64,000 nt of DNA. Source: Azonexaceae bacterium. GTDB lineage: Bacteria; Pseudomonadota; Gammaproteobacteria; Burkholderiales; Rhodocyclaceae. How positions within the stretch are numbered: the first letter of the stretch is position 1; every line of letters begins with the position of its first letter. Shown here piece by piece: positions 21,550 to 29,689 of the stretch. The notes beneath the pieces were generated by a model, which had not been told where the DNA came from, searched no databases, and saw only the letters and a program-made list of their open reading frames with translations. A program made the translations under genes and the position numbers. The stretch lies in the NCBI GenBank assembly GCA_009469675.1, contig SSSZ01000075.1:1-64000 (forward strand), given 5' to 3'.

Positions 21550-22351
21550 ACAGCCCCCAGACCATCTTGGCCGCCAGCCCGATGAGAAGGCCGGCGAAAA
21601 CCCGCTTGAGCGTCGCCACCGGCAGGCGATGCGCCAGCTTGGCGCCGACCGGGGCGGTGAGCATCGAGGCCAGCACAAGGACCGCCAGGGCAGGAAGATA
21701 GACGAAACCCAGGCTGCCGGCCGGAAGATCGGGCTGGTTCCAGCCGTTGAAAATATAGCCGGCAGTGCCGCCGAGGGCGATGGGCAACCCCACCGCCGCC
21801 GAAGTACCGATGGCGTTCTGGACGCGGATGTTGCACCAGGTCAGGAAAGGCACGGTCATCGCCCCGCCGCCGATGGCGACCAGGGCGGAAAGGGTGCCGA
21901 TGGCGAAGCCGACGCCGCCCACCGCCCCCGCGCCGGGCAGTTCCCGGGAAGGCTTGGGCTTGAGGTTGAGGGCCATCTGCAGAGCGACGAAACAGACGAA
22001 GGCGGCGAAAAATACGCCCAGCGGGCGGGACGGCACGCGACTGGCGATGGCGGCGCCAAAAGCCGTGCCGAGCAGGATCCCCGGCGTGATGCGGCGGAAG
22101 ATATCCCAGCGCACGGCGCCGTGTTCGTGGTGCGTCCGCAGGCTGGCGGCGGCGGTAAAGATGATCGACGCCATCGAGGTTCCCAGGGCCAGATGCAAGG
22201 CCGCATCCGGCGAAAACGCCGCCTGGGCGGAGAAGATTAGGGTGAGTGCCGGAACCAGGACGAGGCCGCCGCCGATGCCGAGCAGGCCGGCGAAAAAGCC
22301 GGCGAAGGCGCCGAGGGCAAGATAGGCGGCGCTCCAGACCAAAAGATTCAT
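21536..22351 (-). CDS. TauE/SafE-family membrane permease
   Basis: 271 residues with about 8 membrane helices and the duplicated family pattern: GFFAGLLGIGGGLVLVPAL in the first half and GTLSALVAIGGGAMTVPFLTW in the second. The family exports sulfite, sulfoacetate or other organosulfonates, and many members are uncharacterised. ATG 22351 is used; it overlaps the stop of the EVE-domain gene (ATGA 22348-22351), so the two are co-translated. The frame's longer upstream start lies within the EVE gene and is rejected. Ends convergently, overlapping the enoyl-CoA hydratase-like gene. Confidence 0.9.
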   Translation of the reverse strand: MNLLVWSAAYLALGAFAGFFAGLLGIGGGLVLVPALTLIFSAQAAFSPDAALHLALGTSMASIIFTAAASLRTHHEHGAVRWDIFRRITPGILLGTAFGAAIASRVPSRPLGVFFAAFVCFVALQMALNLKPKPSRELPGAGAVGGVGFAIGTLSALVAIGGGAMTVPFLTWCNIRVQNAIGTSAAVGLPIALGGTAGYIFNGWNQPDLPAGSLGFVYLPALAVLVLASMLTAPVGAKLAHRLPVATLKRVFAGLLIGLAAKMVWGLFSAP

Positions 22352-22809
22352 GCCATCAGTGTTCCGGTGATGAACTGCCATTCGGCGGCGCTCACCGGGG
22401 TAATCGACAGCCGGTTGGCGCGGGCCAGGAGCGGCATATTAGCAAGTTCCGATGCGCCCCGCAGGCGGCGCAGCGAAACGTAGGGCGTTTTCTCGATCAG
22501 GCGGACATCCACCAGCAGCCAACGGGGGTTGGCCGGCGAGGATTTGGCGTCGAAATAGGGACTGGCCGGGTCGAACTGGGTGGCATCCGGGTAGGGTGTC
22601 GAGCACACCTGGCAAATGCCGGCGATGCCCGGTTCGGCGCAGCCGGAATGGTAGAAGAAGGCAAGGTCGCCGACCCGCATGGCGTCGCGCATGAAATTGC
22701 GCGCCTGGTAGTTGCGCACCCCGAACCAGGGCACGGTCTGCCCGGGGCGGGCGGCCAGATCGTCGATGGAGACCTCGGCGGGTTCCGATTTCATCAGCCA
22801 GTAGCGCAT
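22348..22809 (-). CDS. EVE-domain protein (THYN1-like)
   Basis: 153 residues beginning MRYWLMKSEPAEVSIDDL and containing WFGVRNYQARNFMR, VGDLAFFYHSGCAEPGIAG and KTPYVSLRRLR, the typical EVE/PUA-like fold. EVE domains recognise modified bases in DNA or RNA; the standalone bacterial form is widespread and its ligand unknown. It overlaps the TauE gene by 4 bp, and the 6S RNA and zapA genes lie upstream on the same strand, separated by a terminator at 22.84 kb. No catalytic function is indicated. Confidence 0.9.
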   Translation of the reverse strand: MRYWLMKSEPAEVSIDDLAARPGQTVPWFGVRNYQARNFMRDAMRVGDLAFFYHSGCAEPGIAGICQVCSTPYPDATQFDPASPYFDAKSSPANPRWLLVDVRLIEKTPYVSLRRLRGASELANMPLLARANRLSITPVSAAEWQFITGTLMA

Positions 22810-22830
22810 GATCGGTCGCGGGAATAGGAA

Positions 22831-22860
22831 ACGGGCGGCAGTATGTGCTGCCGCCCGTCA
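22831..22860 (-). terminator. Terminator downstream of 6S RNA
   Basis: ACGGGCGGCAG (22831-22841) pairs perfectly with CTGCCGCCCGT (22848-22858). On the minus strand the hairpin is followed by TTTCCTATTCC. It lies just beyond the 3' end of the 6S RNA and before the EVE gene. Confidence 0.75.
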
Positions 22861-22865
22861 ATAAT

Positions 22866-23045
22866 GGCCCCCGCAAGTGCCGTCAGGCCGGCATCCTGAA
22901 CCTGAGTTCAGAGTGGCTGCTTTCCTTCCGCATCAGGTGCCTCCGGCAAAGGGAGGCTCACAACAGCGGTTTCCAGGGTCCGCAACCGATGCCAATTAGC
23001 ATTGGTTCAAGGAATATATGGCCTTAACAAACACTGCAGGGGACG
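22866..23045 (-). ncRNA. ssrS: 6S RNA
   Basis: Read on the minus strand, about 180 nt form the 6S RNA long-hairpin layout. The terminal stem includes CCCCTGCAGTG at the 5' end and CACTTGCGGGG at the 3' end. Known betaproteobacterial 6S features follow: CCTTGAACC on the 5' arm, GTTGTGAGCCTCCC then GGAGGCACCTGATGCGGAAGG around the apical region, and CTGAACTCAGGTTCAGG on the 3' arm. 6S RNA mimics an open promoter and sequesters sigma70 RNA polymerase in stationary phase. It starts about 25 bp after the zapA stop, the classical position. Exact ends are estimated to within several bases. Confidence 0.88.
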
Positions 23046-23070
23046 CTCGGCGGACGGCGCCGGGCGGGGA

Positions 23071-23400
23071 TCAGAGATCCAGTTGCCGCTGCGGCGCCAG
23101 CACGGAGTCGATCCGTGCTCCCATGTCGTCGATTCTACGCCTCGTCTCGCAAGTATCAATGGCATTTTCCGCCACAATCTCCGGCGCCGGCGCCGATAAA
23201 TGCTCGTGGGCGATGTTGAGGGCGGCCATCACGGCAACCCGTTCGGCGATGGTGTTCTTGGTGCGCTGGGCGATATCGCGCATCTTGCCGTCCACCAGAT
23301 CGACCGCCGCCAGCAGCGCCTCGCGCTCTTCCGGCGAGCAGGCGACACGGTACTCGCGGCCCATGATCTTGACGTCCAGGAAGTTGGACTCGATGTTCAT
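23071..23400 (-). CDS. zapA: Cell-division protein ZapA
   Basis: 109 residues: MNIESNFLDVKIMGREYRVACSPEEREALLAAV is the ZapA beta-hairpin and helix region, with a coiled-coil C-terminal half. ZapA tetramers bundle FtsZ filaments at the division ring. It follows a small coiled-coil gene by one base and precedes 6S RNA, a gene order conserved in beta- and gammaproteobacteria. The translation start at 23400 gives the usual length of about 105-110. Confidence 0.95.
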   Translation of the reverse strand: MNIESNFLDVKIMGREYRVACSPEEREALLAAVDLVDGKMRDIAQRTKNTIAERVAVMAALNIAHEHLSAPAPEIVAENAIDTCETRRRIDDMGARIDSVLAPQRQLDL

Positions 23401-23401
23401 C

Positions 23402-23599
23402 TCAGGCGTCCTCGGGGATGCGGTCCACCAGGCCCTCCAGGCGGTCGCGGGCGGTATTGATCTTTTGACGCAGGGTGAGGCGCTCCGCCTCGGCGGTCGC
23501 TAGCTGGTTGCGCAGCACCTCATTTTCGGCGCGCAATTGATGAACCAAGGCTACAACCTGCTCGACCTTGCCTTCGAGGGCTTCGAGTTCCGTATTCAT
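23402..23599 (-). CDS. Small coiled-coil protein upstream of zapA (TIGR02449/ZapB-like)
   Basis: 65 residues, essentially one heptad-repeat helix: LEALEGKVEQVVALVHQLRAEN and LRNQLATAEAERLTLRQKI, ending in an acidic tail. Proteins of this type are encoded immediately before zapA in many proteobacteria and are assumed to act in division as ZapB-like partners; direct evidence for this family member is lacking. ATG 23599 is used, although a GTG at 23608 in frame cannot be excluded. Stop and the zapA start are separated by a single base, so the pair is certainly one operon. Confidence 0.85.
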   Translation of the reverse strand: MNTELEALEGKVEQVVALVHQLRAENEVLRNQLATAEAERLTLRQKINTARDRLEGLVDRIPEDA

Positions 23600-23689
23600 G
23601 GGCCGCACTATAGAGGCAAAAATAGAATGTGGTCAAGGAGTAAGCTCATGTTCTAAAAGTGGTTTGTTCACCAAGGCCCCCGGCGGGTT

Positions 23690-23720
23690 TTTCCAAGGAC
23701 GCTTCCTACTTTTGTTATAC
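23690..23720 (+). promoter_or_regulatory. Candidate sigma70 promoter of the btuB operon
   Basis: TTATAC at 23715-23720 is a reasonable -10, with a weak TTTCCA at 23690-23695 upstream (19-bp spacer). It would start transcription just before the cobalamin riboswitch aptamer. The -35 is poor, so confidence is low. Confidence 0.35.
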
Positions 23721-23727
23721 TCGCCGC

Positions 23728-23912
23728 CGTGCCCGGTGCTGCGGAAGGATTACTCCGACCGCGGTTAAACGGGAAAGCGGTGCGCCTCAAGCCAGGCAAT
23801 TCCGCTGCTGTCCCCGCAACGGTAAGCGAGTGCGGGCGTGCCACAAGGCCACTGGGATCATCCTGGGAAGGCGGCACGCCAAGACTCGCAAGCCCGGAGA
23901 CCGGCCCGGCAC
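23728..23912 (+). promoter_or_regulatory. Cobalamin (AdoCbl) riboswitch controlling btuB operon
   Basis: The conserved aptamer pieces occur in order: AAACGGGAAAGCGGTGCG, then CAATTCCGCTGCTGTCCCC directly followed by GCAACGGTAA (the B12 box region), CCACTGGGA, CCTGGGAAGGC, and AGCCCGGAGACCGGCC. The closing P1 stem pairs GTGCCCGG near 23729 with CCGGGC-type sequence near 23905. Such elements block expression of uptake genes when adenosylcobalamin is plentiful. The GC-rich stretch from 23913 to the btuB ribosome site at 24021 is the likely expression platform. Confidence 0.93.
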
Positions 23913-24029
23913 AACCAGCGGAAGTGCCGCGGGGTTGCGGTGCCGGTCCCCGGACCAGTTTTCTCCCCCTCGGCCCTTTCTTCATTTGCCTCCGGCGTGC
24001 GGGGACGCCCGCCGGGAATCGGAGAAATC

Positions 24030-25949
24030 ATGCGCCCACGTCTTACAATCCTGGCGGTACTGCTGCCGACCCTGTTCGTTTCCGCCGCCCACGCCCAACA
24101 ACTCGCGATACTCGATCCGGTGGTGGTGACTGCGACCCGGACCGAAACACGAGCCAACTCACTCCTGAGTGACGTCACCGTGTTTTCGCGGGAAGACATC
24201 CAGGCCGCCCCCCAGGCAACACTCCCGGAGTTGCTGGGCACCCTTCCCGGCGTGCAATTCGTCAGCACCGGCGGTGTCGGCGCCAGCGGCTCCCTGTTCA
24301 TCCGCGGAACCAATTCTGAACACTCAGTCATTTTGGTCGATGGACAGAGGATTTCCTCGGCAACCCTCGGTACGACGGCCATTGAGCATATTCCTCTCGA
24401 ACTAGTAGAGCGCATTGAGGTAGTGCGGGGTCCAGTCAGCAGCCTATACGGGGCAGATGCTATTGGCGGCGTCATCCAGATCTTCACACGGCGTGGCGAG
24501 GGCGCCCCAACGCCAAGTCTGTCCCTGGGCTACGGCCGCTACAACACGACTGCAGGATCGGCAGGATACGGCGGCTCAATCGGCGGTACCCGCTTCGATA
24601 TCCGGGCCGGCTGGGAACATAGCCAGGCCTTCAGTACGTACAGGAACGCGGTTGGTGGCAGCTTCGACCCCTTCAACCGGGACCGCGACCCCTATCGCAA
24701 CGAAAACCTGAGCGCCCAAATTTCCCATCGGGTGGGCGGTGCCCTCGAACTTGGCGCCCAGATATTGCATGTCAATGCTCAGAAGCACTTTGACGCTGCC
24801 AATTGCGATGCTTTTTTTATCACCTGCACGGCCGCCTACGACAATCGTCTGCGTCAGGAACTTGTTTCCTATTCCGGATTCGTACGCGTCAAGCCCGTTG
24901 ATTCTTGGACCTCGCTACTGAAGGTCGGCCAGAGCCGTGACCGACTGCGTAGCTGGCGCCTTGACCCCAGCGTACCGGGAGAATTTGTCGATCGCTTTAC
25001 TACGACTCAAGACCAGGTTTCGTGGCAGAACGATTTTTCCCTTGGAAAAGCCGGCAAGCTGATGGCTGCCTACGATTGGCGCAATGAACGGGTCGGCTCA
25101 ACCCAGCCGTTTACCGTTCACAGTCGCGGCAACAACGCCCTGGTTCTGGGCTACCAGGGCTGGTTCGGACCACATTCCCTGCAGGTGAGTGCCCGTCGGG
25201 ACGACATTGAGCGCTTTGAACCGCGTACTTCCAGCAGCCTTGCCTACGGTTACGAAATCGCCACCGGTTTGCGAGGTCGGGCCGCTCTAGGTCGTGCTTA
25301 CCACGTCCCCACCTTCAACCAGCTCTATTGGCCAGCTGACCCGATAAACTTCTTCCAGGGCAATCCAAACCTGCGGGTCGAGCGGGGCTTTAACCGCGAA
25401 CTAGGATTGAACTACGAGCACGGGAATACCCAGGTCGGATTGTCGGCCTACTACAACCGGGTCACCGACTTGCTCAACTTCGTTCCGGCCCTGTCATTCC
25501 CATTTCTTGGTCAATACGAGAATATCGGCCGGGCGACCCTCAAAGGGGCGTCCTTGACCTATTCTCAAACCCTCGGCAACTGGCACCTGCGTAGCGGTTT
25601 CGATTACCTGAGCGCCAAGGACGATGGTACCGACAAAGCCCTGCAACGGCGCGTGCCCCGCACTGCCAATCTCGAGATAAGCTATCGGTTGGCTGCCTGG
25701 GAGACAGGGGTTCAAGTCCTGGGCTATTCCGGCCATTTCAACAACAATGGCAATACCCAGTGGCTGGGCGGTTATGGTCTGACCAACGTCTATGCCACTT
25801 ATCGCCTGTCCGGCGGCTGGTCGATTTTCGGCAAGGCTAACAACGTTTTTGACCGCAAGTACGTGGCCCTGCGCGACGCCTTCAACGGCAACGATTATTC
25901 GGTTCCCGGCGCCTCGTTGTTTGTCGGCCTACGCTACCAACCGAAATAA
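24030..25949 (+). CDS. btuB: TonB-dependent cobalamin receptor
   Basis: 639 residues: signal peptide (MRPRLTILAVLLPTLFVSAAHAQ), TonB box DPVVVTATRTE, plug domain (ATLPELLGTLPGVQF, SLFIRGTNSEHSVILVDG, ERIEVVRGPVSSLYGADAIGGVI) and a 22-strand barrel ending FVGLRYQPK. BtuB carries cobalamin through the outer membrane. A riboswitch directly upstream and btuCD directly downstream make the substrate certain at family level. ATG 24030 follows GGAGA. Codon use is visibly less GC-rich than in the flanking genes (more A/T third positions between 24.3 and 25.9 kb), suggesting faster evolution or recent exchange of the receptor gene. Confidence 0.95.
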   Translation: MRPRLTILAVLLPTLFVSAAHAQQLAILDPVVVTATRTETRANSLLSDVTVFSREDIQAAPQATLPELLGTLPGVQFVSTGGVGASGSLFIRGTNSEHSVILVDGQRISSATLGTTAIEHIPLELVERIEVVRGPVSSLYGADAIGGVIQIFTRRGEGAPTPSLSLGYGRYNTTAGSAGYGGSIGGTRFDIRAGWEHSQAFSTYRNAVGGSFDPFNRDRDPYRNENLSAQISHRVGGALELGAQILHVNAQKHFDAANCDAFFITCTAAYDNRLRQELVSYSGFVRVKPVDSWTSLLKVGQSRDRLRSWRLDPSVPGEFVDRFTTTQDQVSWQNDFSLGKAGKLMAAYDWRNERVGSTQPFTVHSRGNNALVLGYQGWFGPHSLQVSARRDDIERFEPRTSSSLAYGYEIATGLRGRAALGRAYHVPTFNQLYWPADPINFFQGNPNLRVERGFNRELGLNYEHGNTQVGLSAYYNRVTDLLNFVPALSFPFLGQYENIGRATLKGASLTYSQTLGNWHLRSGFDYLSAKDDGTDKALQRRVPRTANLEISYRLAAWETGVQVLGYSGHFNNNGNTQWLGGYGLTNVYATYRLSGGWSIFGKANNVFDRKYVALRDAFNGNDYSVPGASLFVGLRYQPK

Positions 25950-25952
25950 CCC

Positions 25953-26930
25953 ATGCCCTCCCGCGGCCGCGCCCTCCTGATCCTCGCCGGCCTCGGCCTC
26001 CTGGCCCTGGGGAGTTTCTGGACGGCGCTGGCGGTGGGGAGTCTGCAACTGACCGCCGGCGAGGTGGCGGCGGTTCTCCTGGGGGGGGATGTGGCAGGGG
26101 CGGACGTCGTCCTCCAGTTGCGCCTGCCCCGGGCGCTGGCCGGTTTTGCCTGCGGCGGGCTGCTCGCCCTGGCCGGGGCGCTGATGCAGGTCTTGCTGCG
26201 CAATCCCCTGGCCGATCCTTACATCCTCGGGGTTTCCAGCGGCGCCGGGGTCGGCGCCCTGTTCGCCATCCTTTTCGGCTGGTCGGCCTGGGGCATCGAC
26301 GGGCTGGCCTTCGCCGGAGCGCTGGGGGCGATGGTTCTGGTCTTCGGCCTGGCCCACGGCGACGGCAGCTGGACCCAGACCCGCCTGCTGCTCACCGGCG
26401 TCATCGTCGCCGCCGGCTGCGGCGCCTTGATTACCCTGATGCTGGCCGTGGCGCCGGAAGCCAAGCTGCGGGGCATGCTCTTCTGGCTGATGGGCGACCT
26501 CGGCCAGGCCGGCCGCTGGTGGCCGCCCCTCGCCGTTCTTGTCCTGGCCCTCGTCCTCGCCCTGCCTTTCGCCCGGGAACTCAACCTGCTTTCCCGCGGG
26601 CTGATGCAGGCCCAGGCCCTGGGGGTGGCGGTCGGGCGCCTGCGTTACGCCATTTATCTGCTGGCCTCCCTGGCCACTGCCTGGTCGGTGACCACGGCCG
26701 GCTCCGTCGGCTTCGTCGGCCTGGTCGTGCCGCACCTGGTGCGGCTCGCCGCCGGCAACGACCAGCGCCTGCTGCTGCCGGCCTCGGCCCTGGCCGGCGG
26801 TTCCCTGCTGGTGCTCGCCGACACCCTGGCGCGCACCCTGGTAGCGCCGCAGCAGCTGCCGGTGGGCGTGCTGACCGCGCTGATCGGCGTGCCGGTCTTT
26901 CTCTTTCTACTTTCGCGGCAGCCGCGATGA
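25953..26930 (+). CDS. btuC: Cobalamin ABC transporter permease (FecCD family)
   Basis: 325 residues, about ten membrane helices. Family motifs are LRLPRALAGFACGGLLALAGALMQVLLRNPLADPYILGVSSGAG near the N terminus, the cytoplasmic ATPase-coupling segment AQALGVAVGRLRY, and GSVGFVGLVVPHLVRLAAGNDQR. BtuC2D2 imports cobalamin handed over by BtuF. It starts 3 bp after the btuB stop and overlaps btuD by 4 bp. Its substrate-binding protein is not in this operon but in the second cobalamin locus at 35.4 kb. Confidence 0.94.
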   Translation: MPSRGRALLILAGLGLLALGSFWTALAVGSLQLTAGEVAAVLLGGDVAGADVVLQLRLPRALAGFACGGLLALAGALMQVLLRNPLADPYILGVSSGAGVGALFAILFGWSAWGIDGLAFAGALGAMVLVFGLAHGDGSWTQTRLLLTGVIVAAGCGALITLMLAVAPEAKLRGMLFWLMGDLGQAGRWWPPLAVLVLALVLALPFARELNLLSRGLMQAQALGVAVGRLRYAIYLLASLATAWSVTTAGSVGFVGLVVPHLVRLAAGNDQRLLLPASALAGGSLLVLADTLARTLVAPQQLPVGVLTALIGVPVFLFLLSRQPR

Positions 26931-27700
26931 CCGTGCCCCTGCTCGAAGCCGCCGGGCTGACCGTCGACATCGCCGGCCGGCGCATCGTGGACGGCCTCGA
27001 TCTCAAGGTCGGCCGGGGCGAGCGCCTGGCCATCCTGGGCCAGAACGGAGCGGGCAAATCGACCCTGCTCGCCACCCTGGCCGGCCTGCGCCCGCCGGCG
27101 GCCGGCAGCGTGCACCTGGGCGGCACCGCCTACCCGGCGCTCGCCCCCCGCATCGCCGCCCGGCGCCGCGCCTGGCTGGGGCAGACCCAGACCGACCCCT
27201 TCGGGTCCACCGTCCTGGAGACGGCGCTCACCGGCCGCCACCCCCATCTCGGGCGCTGGGCCTGGGAGAGCGAAGGCGACGCCGAACTGGCGCGGAGCGC
27301 CCTTGCGGCGGTCGGCCTGGGCGGCCTGGAAAGGCGGCCGATCCACACCCTGTCCGGGGGAGAACGCCAGCGCCTGGCCATCGCCGCCCTGCTCACCCAG
27401 GCTTCGCCGCTCTATCTCCTGGACGAACCCCTGGCGCACCTCGACCTGAACCACCAGATGGCGGTTCTCGAACTGTTCGCCGACGCCCCCCGGAATGACG
27501 GGGCGGCGGTGGTCATGGTCCTGCACGACCCTGGACTGGCCCATCGCTTTTGCCACCGGGCGCTTCTCATCTACGGCGACGGGCGGTCCAGCCAGGGCGA
27601 CGTCGATACCATCTTGACCGCCGAAAGGCTGTCCGAACTCTACGGCTACCGGTTGTCGATGCTGGAAAAAGACGGCCGCCGCTGTTTCCTACCGGAGTAA
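26927..27700 (+). CDS. btuD: Cobalamin ABC transporter ATPase
   Basis: 257 residues. Walker A GQNGAGKST, Q-loop WLGQTQTDPF, ABC signature LSGGERQRLAIA, Walker B LYLLDEPLAHLD and switch VLHDPG are all intact. ATG 26927 overlaps the btuC stop (ATGA); the frame is open much further upstream inside btuC, but that part is not ABC-like. It energises BtuC. The gene ends 5 bp before the cobO start. Confidence 0.94.
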   Translation: MTVPLLEAAGLTVDIAGRRIVDGLDLKVGRGERLAILGQNGAGKSTLLATLAGLRPPAAGSVHLGGTAYPALAPRIAARRRAWLGQTQTDPFGSTVLETALTGRHPHLGRWAWESEGDAELARSALAAVGLGGLERRPIHTLSGGERQRLAIAALLTQASPLYLLDEPLAHLDLNHQMAVLELFADAPRNDGAAVVMVLHDPGLAHRFCHRALLIYGDGRSSQGDVDTILTAERLSELYGYRLSMLEKDGRRCFLPE

Positions 27701-27705
27701 ATCAA

Positions 27706-28293
27706 GTGCTCACCCACAGCGAACGCATGCAGAAGAAAAAGGCCGTGGTCGACGGCAAGATCGCCGCCGCCGCCAGCGAACGGGGCGTTCTCGTCATCAA
27801 CACGGGCAACGGCAAGGGCAAGTCGAGCGCCGCCTTCGGCGTCGTCGCCCGGGCCCTCGGGCACGGCCTCAAGGTGGCCGTGGTGCAGTTCGTCAAAGGC
27901 CGTAGCGATACCGGCGAAGAGGCCTTTTTCCGGGAGCAGCCCGGGGTCGACTGGCATGTTGGCGGCGAGGGCTTCACCTGGGAAACCCAGGATCGCGACC
28001 GCGACGCCTCCGCCGCCCGCCACGCCTGGGCGGTGGCCTGCCGCCACCTGGCCGACCCGACGGTCGGGCTGGTGGTCCTCGACGAATTCACCTACACGCT
28101 GAAATACGGCTGGCTCGACATCGAGCCGGTGCTCGCCGCGCTCAACGGGCGCCCCGTCCGGCAGCACGTCATCCTTACCGGACGGGCAGCGCCCCAGGCC
28201 CTGCGCGACCTGGCCGACACGGTCACCGACATGACCATGGAAAAACACGCCTTCCAGGCCGGCATCAAGGCCATGCCCGGGCTGGAATACTGA
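27706..28293 (+). CDS. cobO: Cob(I)yrinic acid a,c-diamide adenosyltransferase
   Basis: 195 residues of the CobA/CobO/BtuR family. ATP loop NTGNGKGKSSAAFG, the conserved VVQFVKGR, LVVLDEFTYTLKYGWL, VILTGRAAP and a C-terminal MEKHAFQAGIKAMPGLEY. It transfers the adenosyl group from ATP to cob(I)alamin or cobyrinic acid diamide, making the coenzyme form needed by the mutase at 15.6 kb. The start is GTG 27706, with CGGAG upstream inside the end of btuD; 587 bases in frame give the usual family length. One base separates it from cobB. Confidence 0.93.
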   Translation: MLTHSERMQKKKAVVDGKIAAAASERGVLVINTGNGKGKSSAAFGVVARALGHGLKVAVVQFVKGRSDTGEEAFFREQPGVDWHVGGEGFTWETQDRDRDASAARHAWAVACRHLADPTVGLVVLDEFTYTLKYGWLDIEPVLAALNGRPVRQHVILTGRAAPQALRDLADTVTDMTMEKHAFQAGIKAMPGLEY

Positions 28294-28294
28294 C

Positions 28295-29575
28295 ATGCAG
28301 TCCTGTCCCGCGCTCTTCGTCGCCGCCCCCGCCTCGGGCCAGGGCAAGACCACGGTCACCGCCGCCCTGGCCCGGCTGCACGCCCGCCAGGGCCGGCGGG
28401 TGCGCGTCTTCAAATGTGGCCCGGATTTCCTCGACCCCCAGATCCACGCCGCGGCCAGCGGCCAGCCCTGCTACAACCTGGACCTCGGCATGTGCGGCGA
28501 GGCCGACGCCCGCTGGCGCCTCGCCGCCGCCGCCGGGGACAACGACCTGATCCTGGTCGAAGGCGTCATGGGGCTTTACGACGGCACGCCCTCCGGCGCC
28601 GACCTCGCTCGCCTCTTCGCCATCCCGGTCATGGCCGTGATCGACGCCCGCGCCGTCGCCCAGACCTTCGGCGCCATCGCCCACGGCCTCGCCACCTACC
28701 AGCCCGGGCTGCCCTTCTCCGGCGTCCTCGCCAACCATGTCGGCAGCCCGCGCCACGCCGAGATGCTGCGCGCCAGCCTGCCCGCCGGCCAGCGCTGGTA
28801 TGGTGCCGTGCCCCGGGACGCCGAGGCCGCCCTGCCGGAACGCCACCTCGGATTGCTGCAGGCCGCCGAGATTTCCGATCTCACCGCCCGCCTCGACCGG
28901 GCCGCCGACCACATCGCCGCCACCGGTGCCGGCGAACTGCCGCCGGCGGTCGCCTTCGCCCCCGCCGAGGCCCCCGCCCTGCCGCCCCGGCTGGCCGGCC
29001 GCCGCATCGCCATCGCCCGGGACGCCGCCTACGGTTTTATCTACCCCGCCAACCTCGACACCCTGCGCCAGTTGGGCGCCGAACTCTCCTTTTTCTCCCC
29101 CCTGGCCGGCGACCCCCTGCCCGATTGCGACGCCGTCTGGCTCCCCGGCGGCTACCCCGAACTGCACGCCGCCGCGCTTGGCGGCCGCACCGACCTGTGG
29201 GCCGCCCTTGCCGCCCATGTGGACGGCGGCAAGCCCCTGCTCGCCGAATGCGGCGGCATGATGAGCCTCTTCGAGACCATCACCGACAAGGCCGGTCAGA
29301 CCCATGCCTTTGCCGGCCTGCTGCCGGGTGCCGCGGTCATGCAGCAGCGTCTCGCAGCCCTCGGCATGCAAGCGGCCGATCTGCCCGAAGGCCGGCTGTG
29401 CGGCCACACCTTCCACTATTCCCGAAGCGCAACGCCCCTGGTGCCGCTGCTGCGGGCCGGCACGCCGGACGGCCGCGAGGGCGAGGCGATTTACCGCCGG
29501 CAACGCCTCACCGCCTCCTACGTCCATTTCTATTTTCCCTCCAACCCCTCGGCGGCGGCGGCGCTTTTTGCCTGA
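28295..29575 (+). CDS. cobB: Cobyrinic acid a,c-diamide synthase (CobB/CbiA)
   Basis: 426 residues. N-terminal P-loop-like ATPase domain (APASGQGKTTVTAALA, CGPDFLDPQIH, VEGVMGLYDG) and a C-terminal class I-type glutamine amidotransferase domain with the nucleophile in LLAECGGMMSL and a late histidine segment CGHTFHYSR. It amidates side chains a and c of cobyrinic (or hydrogenobyrinic) acid with glutamine and ATP. Last gene of the riboswitch-controlled operon btuB-C-D-cobO-cobB. Its presence suggests corrin ring modification beyond salvage, but early ring genes are outside the window. Confidence 0.94.
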   Translation: MQSCPALFVAAPASGQGKTTVTAALARLHARQGRRVRVFKCGPDFLDPQIHAAASGQPCYNLDLGMCGEADARWRLAAAAGDNDLILVEGVMGLYDGTPSGADLARLFAIPVMAVIDARAVAQTFGAIAHGLATYQPGLPFSGVLANHVGSPRHAEMLRASLPAGQRWYGAVPRDAEAALPERHLGLLQAAEISDLTARLDRAADHIAATGAGELPPAVAFAPAEAPALPPRLAGRRIAIARDAAYGFIYPANLDTLRQLGAELSFFSPLAGDPLPDCDAVWLPGGYPELHAAALGGRTDLWAALAAHVDGGKPLLAECGGMMSLFETITDKAGQTHAFAGLLPGAAVMQQRLAALGMQAADLPEGRLCGHTFHYSRSATPLVPLLRAGTPDGREGEAIYRRQRLTASYVHFYFPSNPSAAAALFA

Positions 29576-29689
29576 GGCGGTGGGAAACAATTCGGTTATT
29601 TCAGATCGTCAATCAATAAAAACTCGATTTTTCGGAATCTTCCAAGGGCGTATCCTTGATTCGTTATCCATTCCTTCATGGAGATTTCG

